64,000 bases of DNA from Cellulomonas sp. Y8 (GCF_008033115.1 NZ_CP041203.1:186001-250000); one strand, 5' to 3'; shown: positions 41,752 to 51,140, numbered from the stretch's first letter. The notes: generated by a model not told the origin, from the letters alone. Numbers and translations are program-made.

Positions 41752-42621
41752 GTGACCGACAGCACCGACGACAGCACCGACCGACTCGCCGCGGCCGGCT
41801 ACCTCGACGTCCCCGCCGCCGCGACCGAGGGCGCCGGGAGGCGCTGGTGGGACGCCAACGCGGGCGACTACCTCGACGAGCACGGCGCGTTCCTCGGCGA
41901 CGACGACTTCCTCTGGTGCCCGGAGGGCCTCCGCGAGTCCGAGGCGGGGCTGCTGGGCGACGTCGCGGGACGGCGGGTGCTCGAGGTCGGGGCCGGGGCC
42001 GCGCAGTGCTCGCGGTGGCTGGCCGCGCGCGGCGCGCAGGCGGTCGCGACCGACGTGTCGGGCGGCATGCTCGCCGCCGCACGGGAGCTCGACCGGCGGC
42101 TGGCCCGGGACCCGGCGCGCGAGGCGGGCCCGGTGGCCGGGCGCGCGGCGACGGTGCCGCTGGTGCAGGCCGACGCCCGGGCGCTGCCGTTCCCGGACGC
42201 GTCGTTCGACGTGGTGTTCACCGCGTACGGCGCGATCCCGTTCGTGCCGGACGCCGGGCGGGTGCACGCCGAGGCGGCGCGGGTGCTGCGGCCGGGCGGG
42301 CGCTGGGTGTGCTCGGTGACGCACCCGGTGCGCTGGGCGTTCCCCGACGACCCCGGCGAGCGCGGGCTCACCGCCGACCGGTCCTACTTCGACCGGCGGC
42401 CGTACGTGGAGCGGGACGAGCGCGGGCGGGTGCTCTACGCGGAATACCACCGGACGATCGGCGACCACGTGGCGGACGTGGTGGGCGCCGGGCTGGTGCT
42501 GGACGGGATCGTCGAGCCGTCCTGGCCGGAGGACAACGACCGGACCTGGGGCGGCTGGAGCCCGCTGCGGGGCCGGCACCTGCCGGGGACGGCGATCTTC
42601 GTGGCGCACCGCCCGGCGTAG
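41752..42621 (+). CDS. Class I SAM-dependent methyltransferase
   Basis: 289 residues, GTG at 41752. The SAM-binding motif is RVLEVGAGAAQCSRWLAARG (about residues 74-93), followed by VATDVSGGML and, after an insertion, VPLVQADARALPFPDASFD. The post-motif region VVFTAYGAIPFVPDAGRV and RVLRPGGRWVCSV is normal. The substrate is unknown. It is divergent from pfk, with about 128 bases between starts. Confidence 0.85.
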   Translation: MTDSTDDSTDRLAAAGYLDVPAAATEGAGRRWWDANAGDYLDEHGAFLGDDDFLWCPEGLRESEAGLLGDVAGRRVLEVGAGAAQCSRWLAARGAQAVATDVSGGMLAAARELDRRLARDPAREAGPVAGRAATVPLVQADARALPFPDASFDVVFTAYGAIPFVPDAGRVHAEAARVLRPGGRWVCSVTHPVRWAFPDDPGERGLTADRSYFDRRPYVERDERGRVLYAEYHRTIGDHVADVVGAGLVLDGIVEPSWPEDNDRTWGGWSPLRGRHLPGTAIFVAHRPA

Positions 42622-42636
42622 CGGCTCCAGGTCCGC

Positions 42637-42705
42637 CGAGGTCGGCGGTTCCGGCCACCGGCCGGGGTGCGGAACCGACGACCTCGGGCGGAACCGACGA
42701 CCTCG
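42637..42705. repeat. Intergenic word repeat, family 3 (locus e)
   Basis: A 17-mer CGAGGTCGGCGGTTCCG (42637-42653) is followed by its complement with one mismatch at 42670-42686 and again, with period 19, at 42689-42705. The block fills the gap between the convergent methyltransferase and polA. The same word with one change occurs at 51284. Confidence 0.8.
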
Positions 42706-42711
42706 CGGACC

Positions 42712-45393
42712 TCAGTGCCCCGCGGCGTGCCAGCTCTCGCCGACGCCGACCGACACGTCCAGCGGCACCGACAGGTCGTACGCCGACCCCATCTGCGCGC
42801 GCACCAGCGCCTCGACCTGCTCCCGCTCCCCCGGGGCGACCTCGAGCACGAGCTCGTCGTGCACCTGGAGCAGCAGCCGGCTGCCGAGCCCCTGGGCGTC
42901 GAGCTCGCGCTGCACGCCGAGCATCGCCAGCTTGATGATGTCGGCGGCCGAGCCCTGGATCGGGGCGTTGAGCGCCATCCGCTCCGCGGCCTCGCGGCGG
43001 ACCCGGTTGTCGCTCGTGAGGTCGGGCAGGTACCGCCGGCGGCCGAGGATGGTCGCGGTGTACCCGGTCGCCCGGGCCTCGTCCGCCACGCCGGTGAGGT
43101 AGTCGCGCACGCCGCCGAACCGGTGGAAGTAGTCCTGCATGAGCGCCGCGGCCTCGGAGACCTCGATCTTCAGCTGCTGCGACAGGCCGTACGAGGACAG
43201 CCCGTACGCGAGGCCGTAGGACATCGCCTTGATCTTGGACCGCTGCGCGCTGGTGACCTCGTCCGTCGGCACGCCGAACACGCGCGAGCCGACGTAGGAG
43301 TGCAGGTCCTCCCCCGCGGTGAACGCCTCGATGAGGCCCTCGTCGCCGGACAGGTGCGCCATGATCCGCATCTCGATCTGCGAGTAGTCGGCGGTCAGCA
43401 GGGTCTCGTAGCCCTGGCCGACCACGAACGCCCGGCGGATCTGGCGGCCGGCCTCGGTGCGGATCGGGATGTTCTGCAGGTTCGGGTCGGTGGACGACAG
43501 CCGCCCCGTCGCCGCGATCGTCTGCTGGAACGTCGTGTGGATGCGGCCGTCGGGCGCCACCGAGCGGAGCAGGCCCTCGACGGTCTGGCGCAGTCGGATG
43601 GCGTCGCGGTGCGCGAGCAGGTGCTCGAGGAACGGGTGGCCGGTGCGGGCGAACAGGTCGGCCAGCGCGTTCGCGTCGGTGGTGTAGCCGGTCTTGGTGC
43701 GCTTGGTCTTCGGCATGTCGAGCTGGTCGAACAGCACCTCCTGGAGCTGCTTCGGCGAGCCGAGGTTCACCTCCCGCCCGATCGCGTCGTACGCCTCGCC
43801 GGCCGCGCGCTGCACCGCGGTGTCGTACTCCTTCTCCAGCGCGGACAGGTAGCCGGCGTCGGCGGCGATGCCGACGTGCTCCATGCGCTCGAGCACGCCC
43901 TCCAGCGGCAGCTCGACGTCGCGGAGCAGGTGGTCCGCGCCGCGGTCCACGAGCTGGCCGCCGAGCACGTCGACCAGGTCGAGCACCGCGGCCGCCCGGA
44001 CGGCGCCGCGGGTGCCCTCCGAGGAGCCCTCCAGGTCGAGGTCGAGCGCGCCCTGGCCCGCCTCGTCCGCCACCGCGCCGAGCTCGCGGCGCAGGTAGCC
44101 GATCGCGAGGTCGGACAGGTCGTAGCCGCGACGGTCGGGCTGGAGCAGGTACGCGCCGAGCTCGGTGTCGAACTCGACGCCCGCGAGGGTCAGCCCGCGC
44201 CCGGCCAACGCGTGCCACGCCTCCTTGGCCGCGTGCAGCGCCTTGGGCTGGGCGGGGTCGGCGAGCCAGGCGGCCAGCGCCGCCTCGTCGGCCGGGGCGA
44301 TCTGCGCGAGGTCGTAGGCCACGGCCTCGCCGCCGACGACGAGCGCGACCCCCCAGGCGTCGCCGCCCGCCGGGGACGCCGAGCCCTGCACGTCCACCGC
44401 GGTGCGCGCACCGGCGTGCCGCTCGAGCCACGCGGCCAGGCCGCCGTCGACCGGCGTCACGACGACCGGGCCCTCCGCCGGGCCGGCCACGTCGCCCGCG
44501 CCGTCGTCCTCGCCCGGGAGCATGGCGAACAACCGGTCGCGCAGGGTGCGGAACTCGAGCTCGTCGAGGATGGTGTGCAGCGCCTCGCGGTCCCACGGGC
44601 GGGCGACGAGGTCCTCCGGGCCGAGCGGCAGCTCCAGGTCGTCCAGCAGCCGGTTGAGCTGGCGGTTGAGCAGCACCTGGTCGAGGTTCGCACGCAGCGA
44701 CTCCCCCGCCTTGCCGGTGATCCTGTCGACGTTCGCCACGATGCCCTGCAGGCCGTCGTAGGTGGCGATCCACTTGGCGGCCGTCTTGGGGCCGACGCCG
44801 GGGACGCCCGGGAGGTTGTCCGACGACTCGCCGACCAGCGCGGCGATGTCGGGGTACCGGGCGGGCGGGACGGCGTACTTGGCCTCGACCGCCTCCGGGG
44901 TCATCCGCGCGAGCTCGGAGACGCCCTTGACCGGGTACAGCACCGTGACCCGCTCGTTCACGAGCTGGAGGGAGTCGCGGTCGCCGGAGCAGATGAGCAC
45001 GTCCATGCCCTCGGCCGCGCCCTGGCGGGCGAGCGTCGCGAGGATGTCGTCGGCCTCGAAGCCCGGCTTGTCGAGCGTCGGGATGTGCATGGTCGCGAGG
45101 ACCTGCTTGATGACGTCGACCTGGCCGCGGAACGGCTCGGGCGACGCGGAGCGGTTGGCCTTGTACTCCTCGTACTGCTCGGTGCGGAACGTGGTCCGCC
45201 CGGCGTCGAACGCGACCGCCACGTGGGTCGGCGCCTCGTCCCGCAGCAGGTTCGCGAGCATCGACACGAACCCGAACACCGCGTTGGTGGGCTGGCCGGT
45301 GGAGGTGGCGAACTTGTCGACCGGGAGGGCGAAGAACGCCCGGTAGGCCATCGAGTGGCCGTCGACAAGGAGGAGTCGCGTCGCGTCAGTCAC
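42712..45393 (-). CDS. polA: DNA polymerase I
   Basis: 893 residues if started at GTG 45393 (VTDATRLLLVDGHSMAYRAF); an ATG at 45414 would add seven residues. The 5' nuclease domain (residues ~1-290) has VAFDAGRTTFR, GFEADDILATLA and GDRDSLQLVNE. The 3'-5' exonuclease region has RTAVDVQGSASP instead of the Asp-x-Glu motif, so proofreading is probably lost, as is common in actinobacteria. The polymerase has TADYSQIEMRIMAHLSGDE, RSKIKAMSYGLAYGLS and QVHDELVLE. The start is only about 20 bases from that of the divergent thioesterase gene. Confidence 0.96.
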   Translation of the reverse strand: MTDATRLLLVDGHSMAYRAFFALPVDKFATSTGQPTNAVFGFVSMLANLLRDEAPTHVAVAFDAGRTTFRTEQYEEYKANRSASPEPFRGQVDVIKQVLATMHIPTLDKPGFEADDILATLARQGAAEGMDVLICSGDRDSLQLVNERVTVLYPVKGVSELARMTPEAVEAKYAVPPARYPDIAALVGESSDNLPGVPGVGPKTAAKWIATYDGLQGIVANVDRITGKAGESLRANLDQVLLNRQLNRLLDDLELPLGPEDLVARPWDREALHTILDELEFRTLRDRLFAMLPGEDDGAGDVAGPAEGPVVVTPVDGGLAAWLERHAGARTAVDVQGSASPAGGDAWGVALVVGGEAVAYDLAQIAPADEAALAAWLADPAQPKALHAAKEAWHALAGRGLTLAGVEFDTELGAYLLQPDRRGYDLSDLAIGYLRRELGAVADEAGQGALDLDLEGSSEGTRGAVRAAAVLDLVDVLGGQLVDRGADHLLRDVELPLEGVLERMEHVGIAADAGYLSALEKEYDTAVQRAAGEAYDAIGREVNLGSPKQLQEVLFDQLDMPKTKRTKTGYTTDANALADLFARTGHPFLEHLLAHRDAIRLRQTVEGLLRSVAPDGRIHTTFQQTIAATGRLSSTDPNLQNIPIRTEAGRQIRRAFVVGQGYETLLTADYSQIEMRIMAHLSGDEGLIEAFTAGEDLHSYVGSRVFGVPTDEVTSAQRSKIKAMSYGLAYGLSSYGLSQQLKIEVSEAAALMQDYFHRFGGVRDYLTGVADEARATGYTATILGRRRYLPDLTSDNRVRREAAERMALNAPIQGSAADIIKLAMLGVQRELDAQGLGSRLLLQVHDELVLEVAPGEREQVEALVRAQMGSAYDLSVPLDVSVGVGESWHAAGH

Positions 45394-45412
45394 GGGTGCC
45401 AACCTATCGGGC

Positions 45413-45853
45413 ATGGCTGACACCGACCTGCCGCCCGCCGCGGCCCCCGCCGACGCGCCCCTCGGCTCCCACGTCCCGCCCGGCACGCTCATGGAGCGCA
45501 TGGGCATCGAGATCCAGGAGGTCTCGGCCGAGCGCGCGGTCGGCACCATGCCGGTCGCCGGGAACGTGCAGCCGTACGGCCTCCTGCACGGCGGCGCCTC
45601 CGCGGTGCTCGCGGAGACGCTCGGCTCCTACGCCGCGAACGCGCACGCGGGCCCGGACCGGCGCGCGGTCGGGATCGAGCTGAGCTGCACGCACCACCGG
45701 TCGGCGACCGAGGGCGTGGTGACGGGGACCGCGACCGCGGTCCACCTGGGCGGCCGGGTCGCGACCTACGACGTGGTGGTCTCGGACCCGCGCGGCCGGC
45801 GGGTCTGCTCCGCCCGGCTGACCTGCATGCTGATCGACGCCCGGCCCGCCTGA
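45413..45853 (+). CDS. PaaI-type hotdog thioesterase
   Basis: 146 residues, ATG at 45413. The hotdog fold is shown by PYGLLHGGASAVLAETLGSYA (the HGG catalytic loop near residue 60) and by GIELSCTHHRSATEGVVTGT with TAVHLGGRVATYDVVVSDPR. These enzymes hydrolyse acyl-CoA, often aromatic. The N terminus up to SHVPPGTLMERMGIEIQ is typical. The leader is nearly absent because polA starts within about 20 bases on the other strand. Confidence 0.88.
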   Translation: MADTDLPPAAAPADAPLGSHVPPGTLMERMGIEIQEVSAERAVGTMPVAGNVQPYGLLHGGASAVLAETLGSYAANAHAGPDRRAVGIELSCTHHRSATEGVVTGTATAVHLGGRVATYDVVVSDPRGRRVCSARLTCMLIDARPA

Positions 45854-45909
45854 GCGGCCTCGGTCACCGTCGCGGCGCGTCCGGCGCGGGGCGCGCCGCC
45901 GGCGCGCGA

Positions 45910-46451
45910 TCAGGTCGTCCAGGCCCGCGCGGGCGGGCCGGCGGCCGGGCTGCGGGGCGTCCGCGGAGAGCTTGCGCTGCAGCACCTCGGTGCTGACCAC
46001 GCGGTGCGCCGCCGCCGGGGCGAACCCGAGCCGCGCGAGGAACCGGTGCATGCCGCGGGCGCCGGGCAGCGGCACCGCGAGGACGTCCGTCGCGCCGACG
46101 CGGCGCGCCTCCTCGACCACGCCGCCGAGCAGCGCGTGCCCCACGCCGCGGCGGCCGGGCGCCCTCGGCCACGTAGACCGCCTCGATCGACACCGTCACC
46201 TCGTCGGTGAACAGGCTCGGCCCGACGATCCGGGCGAGCACCAGGCCGCACAGCTCGTCGTCGAGCGTCCCGACCAGGCCGACGGCGCCGGGCTCGGCCA
46301 CGAGCGCGCCGATCTGGTGCCGCAGGCGGTCGGCGTCGTCGGTGCACAGCTGCGCGCCGACGAGCGACTCGGAGCGGGCCGCGAGGCTGAGGGAGACGAG
46401 GACGTCCAGGTCCTCGGGGCGAGCGGGTCGGACGGCGACGGGCGAGCGCAC
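45910..46451 (-). pseudogene. GNAT-family N-acetyltransferase, apparent frameshift(s)
   Basis: The N-terminal frame from GTG 46451 reads VRPARPEDLDVLVSLSLAAR and TDEVTVSIEAVYVAEG. The next frame continues RRGVGHALLGGVVEEARRVG, RRGVGHALL being the acetyl-CoA loop, then TDVLAVPLPGARGMHRFLAR with LGFAPAAAHRVVSTEV. One base must be removed near 46148-46172. The end is uncertain: a further shift near 45915-45940 would give a stop at 45910; without it the frame runs antisense into the thioesterase gene. It would acetylate an unknown amine. Error or decay cannot be separated by reading alone. Confidence 0.7.
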
Positions 46452-46881
46452 GGTACGACGACCTCCTGGACTACTCGGACGGCGCAGCGACTTCGGCGTC
46501 ACCACGATCCTGCTGCGCCCCCCGCGGCATCGCCCGATCATGGCGCACGACCGGGGCCCCTGCCTAGTCGCGGGAGCGCTCCCGTCCGGGCGCCGCGCGC
46601 GGAGACGCAGGTCACCGCGCGGCACCGTGGCGCGTCTCACTCCACCGGGTGAACGCTGCTCCGTCCGGGCGGTGCGCCCGGGCGCACCTCCGCGGACCCC
46701 TCCCGGACGAATCGGACACACCGCACGGCGCGCCGACGTGACGTACGTCTCAAACGTGCCTGTAATCGCCCCGAAACGCAGCATCCCTACTGTCACGCCA
46801 ACCCACTCGCGGCCTCCTGACCCTCCGCGAGCCCGCTGCCGACAGGTCGACGCCGTCGACCACGACCGGACGGAGGACCAG
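46452..46881. other. Intergenic region upstream of livH
   Basis: 430 bases without a convincing gene. They hold the 5' region of the GNAT gene (-) and, on +, the leader of the liv operon. A candidate promoter and operator are annotated separately at 46738-46793. No strong inverted repeat, tRNA or small gene was recognised. Confidence 0.6.
46738..46793 (+). promoter_or_regulatory. Candidate GlnR-like operator and -10 element of the liv operon
   Basis: The + strand reads GTGAC (46738), CAAAC (46751), GTAAT (46762) and GAAAC (46773). The last three are spaced by six bases each, like the GlnR consensus gTnAC-n6-GAAAC half-sites, with one mismatch in two of them. A possible -10, TACTGT, is at 46788-46793, placing the site over the -35. 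The call is by eye only. Confidence 0.3.
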
Positions 46882-48309
46882 GTGCGCCGAGTCGCGACCA
46901 GGGACCGTTCCACCGCCGGGGCGCCCGCCGCCCTCGGCGTGCTCCTCCTCGCAGTTCTCTTCCTCCTCGCCGTGCCGGGCACCGCCCGCGCGGCGACGGC
47001 CGGGTGCGTCGCCGACGCCGCGACCGGCTGCATCAACGGCACCATCCGCACGGCGGACCAGCAACCCGCGGTCGGCGTCGTCCTCGACGTCGAGGGTCCG
47101 GGCGGGACCACGCAGGCCACCACGGACGCCGAGGGCCGCTGGACCGCCGCCGTCACCGAGGCCGGGTCGTACACCGTCACCCTCGACGAGGCCACGCTGC
47201 CCGCCGGCGAGACCCTCCGGGACCCGGCGCAGAACCCGCGCACCGTCACCGTCGCGCTCGGGTCGTCCGCCGGGGCGCTGTTCCCGCTGGGCGCGCCCGC
47301 GGGCGACAGCGGCGGCAGCGGCTCCGACGAAGACCCCGACGCCGCGCCCGACCCGGAGAGCACCGCGCCCGCGGACGACGCCGGCGAGGTCGGCGCACCG
47401 GTGGGCAGCTCGGAGACCGGGTCGTTCTCCTGGGGCCGGCTGGCGCAGCAGGCCAGCAGCGGCCTCGTGTTCGGCGTGCTGCTCGCCCTCGCCTCGGTCG
47501 GCCTGTCGCTGATCTACGGCACCACGGGCCTGTCGAACTTCGCGCACGGCGAGCAGGTGACGCTCGGCGCGATCGTCGCCTACCTCGCGGTGCAGTCGTT
47601 CGGGCTGCCGCTGCTCGTCGCGGGGGTGGTCGCCGTGCTGGTCGGCGCCGCGTCCGGCTGGCTCCAGGACGCCGGGATCTGGCACCCGCTGCGCAAGCGC
47701 CGGGTGGGCACGACCCAGCAGATGATCGTCACGATCGGCCTGTCGATGGCGCTGCAGTACACGTACCAGTTCTTCTTCGGCGGCGGCGCGCTGCGCATCG
47801 TCACCACCACGCCGACGATGGTCACGCTCGGCTCCGTGCGGATCAGCGCCACCTCGCTGTGGTCGCTGCTCATCGCCGCCGTCGTGCTGGCGGGCGTCGC
47901 GTACTTCCTGCTCGGCACCCGGGTCGGCCGCGCCACCCGCGCGGTCTCGGACAACCCGGCGCTGGCCGCGGCCTCCGGCATCACGGTCGACCGGATCGTC
48001 CGGCTGGTCTGGGTGCTCGGCGCGGCGCTGGCGGCGCTGGGCGGCGTGCTGATGGGTCTCTACCTGAACGCGACCTCCTGGAACATGGGCGGCGCCCTGC
48101 TGCTCCTGATGTTCGCGGCGGTCACGCTCGGCGGCCTCGGGCAGGCGTTCGGCGCGCTGGCCGGGTCGATCGTCATCGGCCTCGTCGTCGAGATGTCGAA
48201 CCTCGTCATCCCGAGCGACATGCGCTACGCCGGCGCCCTGCTCATCCTCATCCTCGTCCTGCTGCTGCGCCCCCAGGGCATCCTCGGCCGCGCCGAGCGG
48301 ATCGGTTAA
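46882..48309 (+). CDS. livH: Branched-chain amino acid ABC transporter permease LivH with N-terminal extracytoplasmic domain
   Basis: 475 residues from GTG 46882, with GGAGG five bases upstream. Residues ~1-40 form a signal-like helix (GVLLLAVLFLLAVPGTARAA). Residues ~41-150 form an extracytoplasmic beta-sandwich-like domain (IRTADQQPAVGVVLDVEGPG, WTAAVTEAGSYTVTLDEATL), followed by an acidic Asp/Glu/Pro linker. From ~180 the LivH permease starts (SSGLVFGVLLALASVGLSLI, SNFAHGEQVTLGAIVAY) with about eight helices and ends LLLRPQGILGRAERIG. The permease passes amino acids across the membrane with LivM. The extra front domain is not in typical LivH. livM follows after nine bases. Confidence 0.92.
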   Translation: MRRVATRDRSTAGAPAALGVLLLAVLFLLAVPGTARAATAGCVADAATGCINGTIRTADQQPAVGVVLDVEGPGGTTQATTDAEGRWTAAVTEAGSYTVTLDEATLPAGETLRDPAQNPRTVTVALGSSAGALFPLGAPAGDSGGSGSDEDPDAAPDPESTAPADDAGEVGAPVGSSETGSFSWGRLAQQASSGLVFGVLLALASVGLSLIYGTTGLSNFAHGEQVTLGAIVAYLAVQSFGLPLLVAGVVAVLVGAASGWLQDAGIWHPLRKRRVGTTQQMIVTIGLSMALQYTYQFFFGGGALRIVTTTPTMVTLGSVRISATSLWSLLIAAVVLAGVAYFLLGTRVGRATRAVSDNPALAAASGITVDRIVRLVWVLGAALAALGGVLMGLYLNATSWNMGGALLLLMFAAVTLGGLGQAFGALAGSIVIGLVVEMSNLVIPSDMRYAGALLILILVLLLRPQGILGRAERIG

Positions 48310-48318
48310 GGAGCCGAC

Positions 48319-49305
48319 ATGGACTGGTCCCGCATCCTCGTCAACGTCGCGGGCGAGATCTTCGCCCCGACGACCGCCGCCTACGCGCTCGCCGCCATCG
48401 GCCTCAACGTGCACTTCGGCCTCACGGGCCTGCTGAACTTCGGCCAGGCCGGGTTCATGCTGCTCGGCGCCTACGGCTTCGCGATCTCCACCATCGCCGG
48501 CTGGCCCCTGTGGGCCGCCGTGCTCGTCGCGATCGCCTGCGCCGCCGTGTTCGGCCTCCTGCTCGGCATCCCGACCCTCAAGCTCCGCGGCGACTACCTG
48601 GCGATCGTGACGATCGCCGCCGCGGAGATCGTCCGGCTCGTCGGCCGGTCGACCGCGCTCACCGAGCTGACCGGCGCCTCGTCGGGCCTGCGCGGCAACT
48701 CCTACAAGGACTCGTTCCAGGACGCCTCGCCGTTCCCCGACGGGACGTTCGCCCTCGGGCCGTTCGAGTACGCGATGAACGCCTCGAACTCCTGGTGGGT
48801 GCGCATCGTCGGGTGGGCCGTCGTCGCCCTCGCCTGCCTGCTCGTCTGGCTGCTGATCCGCAGCCCGTGGGGCCGGGTGCTCAAGGGCATCCGGGAGGAC
48901 GAGGACGCCGTGCGCTCGCTCGGCAAGAACGTCTACTCCTACAAGATGCAGGCCCTGGTGCTCGGCGGCGTGATCGGCGCCGTCGCGGGCATCATCTACG
49001 TCCTGCCACGCGCCGTGCAGCCCGACTCGATGGGACGCCCGATGACCTTCTTCATCTGGACGATCCTGCTGCTCGGCGGGGCCGCGACGGTGTTCGGGCC
49101 CGTCCTCGGGTCGATCATCTTCTGGGTGTCGCTCATGCTCATCAAGTCGGTCATGCGCGCCGGGGTGCCGGAGTCGATCATGCGCACCGAGCAGATCGAG
49201 CAGTTCGGCTGGATCATCGTCGGCGTCACGCTGATGCTCCTGGTGATCTTCCGGCCACAAGGCATCCTCGGCGACAAGAAGGAGCTGGCGATCGATGTCC
49301 GCTGA
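48319..49305 (+). CDS. livM: Branched-chain amino acid ABC transporter permease LivM
   Basis: 328 residues, ATG 48319. The sequence GLNVHFGLTGLLNFGQAGFM is the LivM signature helix. LLGIPTLKLRGDYLAIVTIA and AAAEIVRLVG follow, and the coupling segment is SPWGRVLKGIREDEDAVRSL with GKNVYSYKMQALVLGGVIGA. Eight or more membrane helices are expected. Together with LivH it forms the channel. Its 3' end overlaps livG by 11 bases. Confidence 0.94.
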   Translation: MDWSRILVNVAGEIFAPTTAAYALAAIGLNVHFGLTGLLNFGQAGFMLLGAYGFAISTIAGWPLWAAVLVAIACAAVFGLLLGIPTLKLRGDYLAIVTIAAAEIVRLVGRSTALTELTGASSGLRGNSYKDSFQDASPFPDGTFALGPFEYAMNASNSWWVRIVGWAVVALACLLVWLLIRSPWGRVLKGIREDEDAVRSLGKNVYSYKMQALVLGGVIGAVAGIIYVLPRAVQPDSMGRPMTFFIWTILLLGGAATVFGPVLGSIIFWVSLMLIKSVMRAGVPESIMRTEQIEQFGWIIVGVTLMLLVIFRPQGILGDKKELAIDVR

Positions 49306-50299
49306 CCTCCCCCGGGGCCACGTCCCCGCCGCCACGCCGCACGCCACCACCGCGTCCGGCCGGGACCGCGTCACCGCCGACCTGGCGCACGTCGCACACA
49401 CCCCCGGCGTGCCCAAGCCCGACGCGATCGTCGTCGCCGACCAGGTCACCCGGCACTTCGGCGGCATGACCGCCGTCGACGTCGGGCACTTCGAGGTGCA
49501 GCGCGGCGCGATCACCGCGCTCATCGGGCCGAACGGCGCCGGCAAGACGACGCTGTTCAACCTGCTCACCGGGTTCGACAAGCCCTCGACCGGCACCTGG
49601 TCCTTCGAGGGCCGGTCCCTGTCCGGGGTCTCGGCGGCGCGCGTCGCCCGGTCCGGCATGGTGCGCACCTTCCAGCTCACCAAGGCGCTGTCGCGCATGA
49701 CGGTGATCGAGAACATGAAGCTGGGTGCCACGAAGCAGTCCGGCGAGAATCTGTTCACCGCCCTGGTCCCGCCGCTGTGGAAGGCGCGGGAGCAGGAGAT
49801 CACCGAGCAGGCCGAGGAGCTGCTGGTCCGGTTCAAGCTCGACGCCAAGCGCGACGACTACGCCGGCTCGCTGTCCGGCGGCCAGCGCAAGCTCCTGGAG
49901 ATGGCGCGCGCGCTGATGTCGAAGCCCACGATGGTCATGCTCGACGAGCCGATGGCCGGCGTGAACCCCGCGCTCACCCAGTCGCTGCTCGGGCACATCC
50001 AGGCCCTGCGTGAGGAGGGCACCACGGTGCTGTTCGTCGAGCACGACATGCACATGGTCCGGCACATCTCGGACTGGGTGGTCGTGATGGCCGAGGGCAG
50101 GATCGTCGCCGAGGGCCCGCCCGAGGACGTCATGGCCGACCAGGCCGTCATCGACGCCTACCTCGGCGCGCACCACGACACCGACCTGGGCGACGACGCG
50201 CTGCTGGACGACGGCAGCATCGAGCAGCTCCAGGCCGAGGAGCAGGCGAACCAGGCGGCGGCCGCGGCCGCCCCGACGACCGAGGAGGGCTCGCGATGA
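49295..50299 (+). CDS. livG: Branched-chain amino acid ABC transporter ATPase LivG
   Basis: 334 residues from ATG 49295, overlapping livM by 11 bases. Walker A is LIGPNGAGKTTLFNLLTGFD, the signature is LSGGQRKLLEMARAL, Walker B is VMLDEPMAGVNP, and the switch is VLFVEHDMHMV. An N-terminal extension of about 45 residues precedes the ATPase, and the Ala/Gln/Glu-rich C-terminal tail is about 45 residues. ATP hydrolysis drives uptake. It is coupled to livF by a four-base overlap. Confidence 0.94.
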   Translation: MSADLPRGHVPAATPHATTASGRDRVTADLAHVAHTPGVPKPDAIVVADQVTRHFGGMTAVDVGHFEVQRGAITALIGPNGAGKTTLFNLLTGFDKPSTGTWSFEGRSLSGVSAARVARSGMVRTFQLTKALSRMTVIENMKLGATKQSGENLFTALVPPLWKAREQEITEQAEELLVRFKLDAKRDDYAGSLSGGQRKLLEMARALMSKPTMVMLDEPMAGVNPALTQSLLGHIQALREEGTTVLFVEHDMHMVRHISDWVVVMAEGRIVAEGPPEDVMADQAVIDAYLGAHHDTDLGDDALLDDGSIEQLQAEEQANQAAAAAAPTTEEGSR

Positions 50300-51132
50300 G
50301 CACCGCCGTGCAGGGGTCCGACCCCTCGACCGTCCACCGCGGCGCCCCCGCCGGGGAGCCGCTGCTCGCGGCGACCGACCTGGTGGCGGGCTACGTGCCG
50401 GGCGTCAACATCCTCAACGACTGCAACCTGGTCGTGCACCCCGGCGAGCTCGTCGGCATCATCGGCCCGAACGGCGCCGGGAAGTCGACGCTGCTCAAGG
50501 CGCTGTTCGGGCTCGTGACCATCCGGTCCGGCTCGGTCGTGCTGAAGGGCGAGGAGATCACCAACCACCGAGCCGACTCGCTGGTCCGGCGCGGCGTCGG
50601 GTTCGTGCCGCAGACCAACAACGTGTTCCCGTCGCTGTCCATCCAGGAGAACCTGGAGATGGGGCTGTTCCAGGCGCCGAAGCGGTTCACCGAGCGGTTC
50701 GACTTCATCGTCGACCTGTTCCCGGTGCTGGGCGAGCGGCGCAAGCAGCGCGCCGGGTCGCTGTCCGGCGGCGAGCGGCAGATGGTCGCCATGGCCCGCG
50801 CGCTGATGATGGACCCGTCGGTGCTGCTGCTCGACGAGCCGTCCGCCGGCCTGTCCCCGGTGCGCCAGGACGAGACGTTCCTGCGCACCCGGAAGATCAA
50901 CAAGGCCGGGGTGTCGGTGGTCATCGTCGAGCAGAACGCCCGACGCTGCCTGCAGATCTGCGACCGGGCGTACGTGCTGGACCAGGGGTCGAACGCGTAC
51001 TCGGGCCCGGGACGCGAGCTGATGCACGACCCGAAGGTGATCGAGCTGTACCTCGGCACGCTGGCGACGGACGTCGAGGCGGCAGCGGCGGACCGCCCGC
51101 CGACCGCACCCCCGGCGCCGCCGGCCGGCTGA
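50296..51132 (+). CDS. livF: Branched-chain amino acid ABC transporter ATPase LivF
   Basis: 278 residues, ATG 50296. Walker A is IIGPNGAGKSTLLKALFG, the signature is LSGGERQMVAMARALMMDP, and Walker B is LLLDEPSAGLSP. The switch position is VVIVEQNARRC, with Gln as is usual in LivF. It pairs with LivG to power the permease. It ends the livHMGF operon and is followed by a short hairpin. Confidence 0.94.
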   Translation: MSTAVQGSDPSTVHRGAPAGEPLLAATDLVAGYVPGVNILNDCNLVVHPGELVGIIGPNGAGKSTLLKALFGLVTIRSGSVVLKGEEITNHRADSLVRRGVGFVPQTNNVFPSLSIQENLEMGLFQAPKRFTERFDFIVDLFPVLGERRKQRAGSLSGGERQMVAMARALMMDPSVLLLDEPSAGLSPVRQDETFLRTRKINKAGVSVVIVEQNARRCLQICDRAYVLDQGSNAYSGPGRELMHDPKVIELYLGTLATDVEAAAADRPPTAPPAPPAG

Positions 51133-51140
51133 CGGACGGC

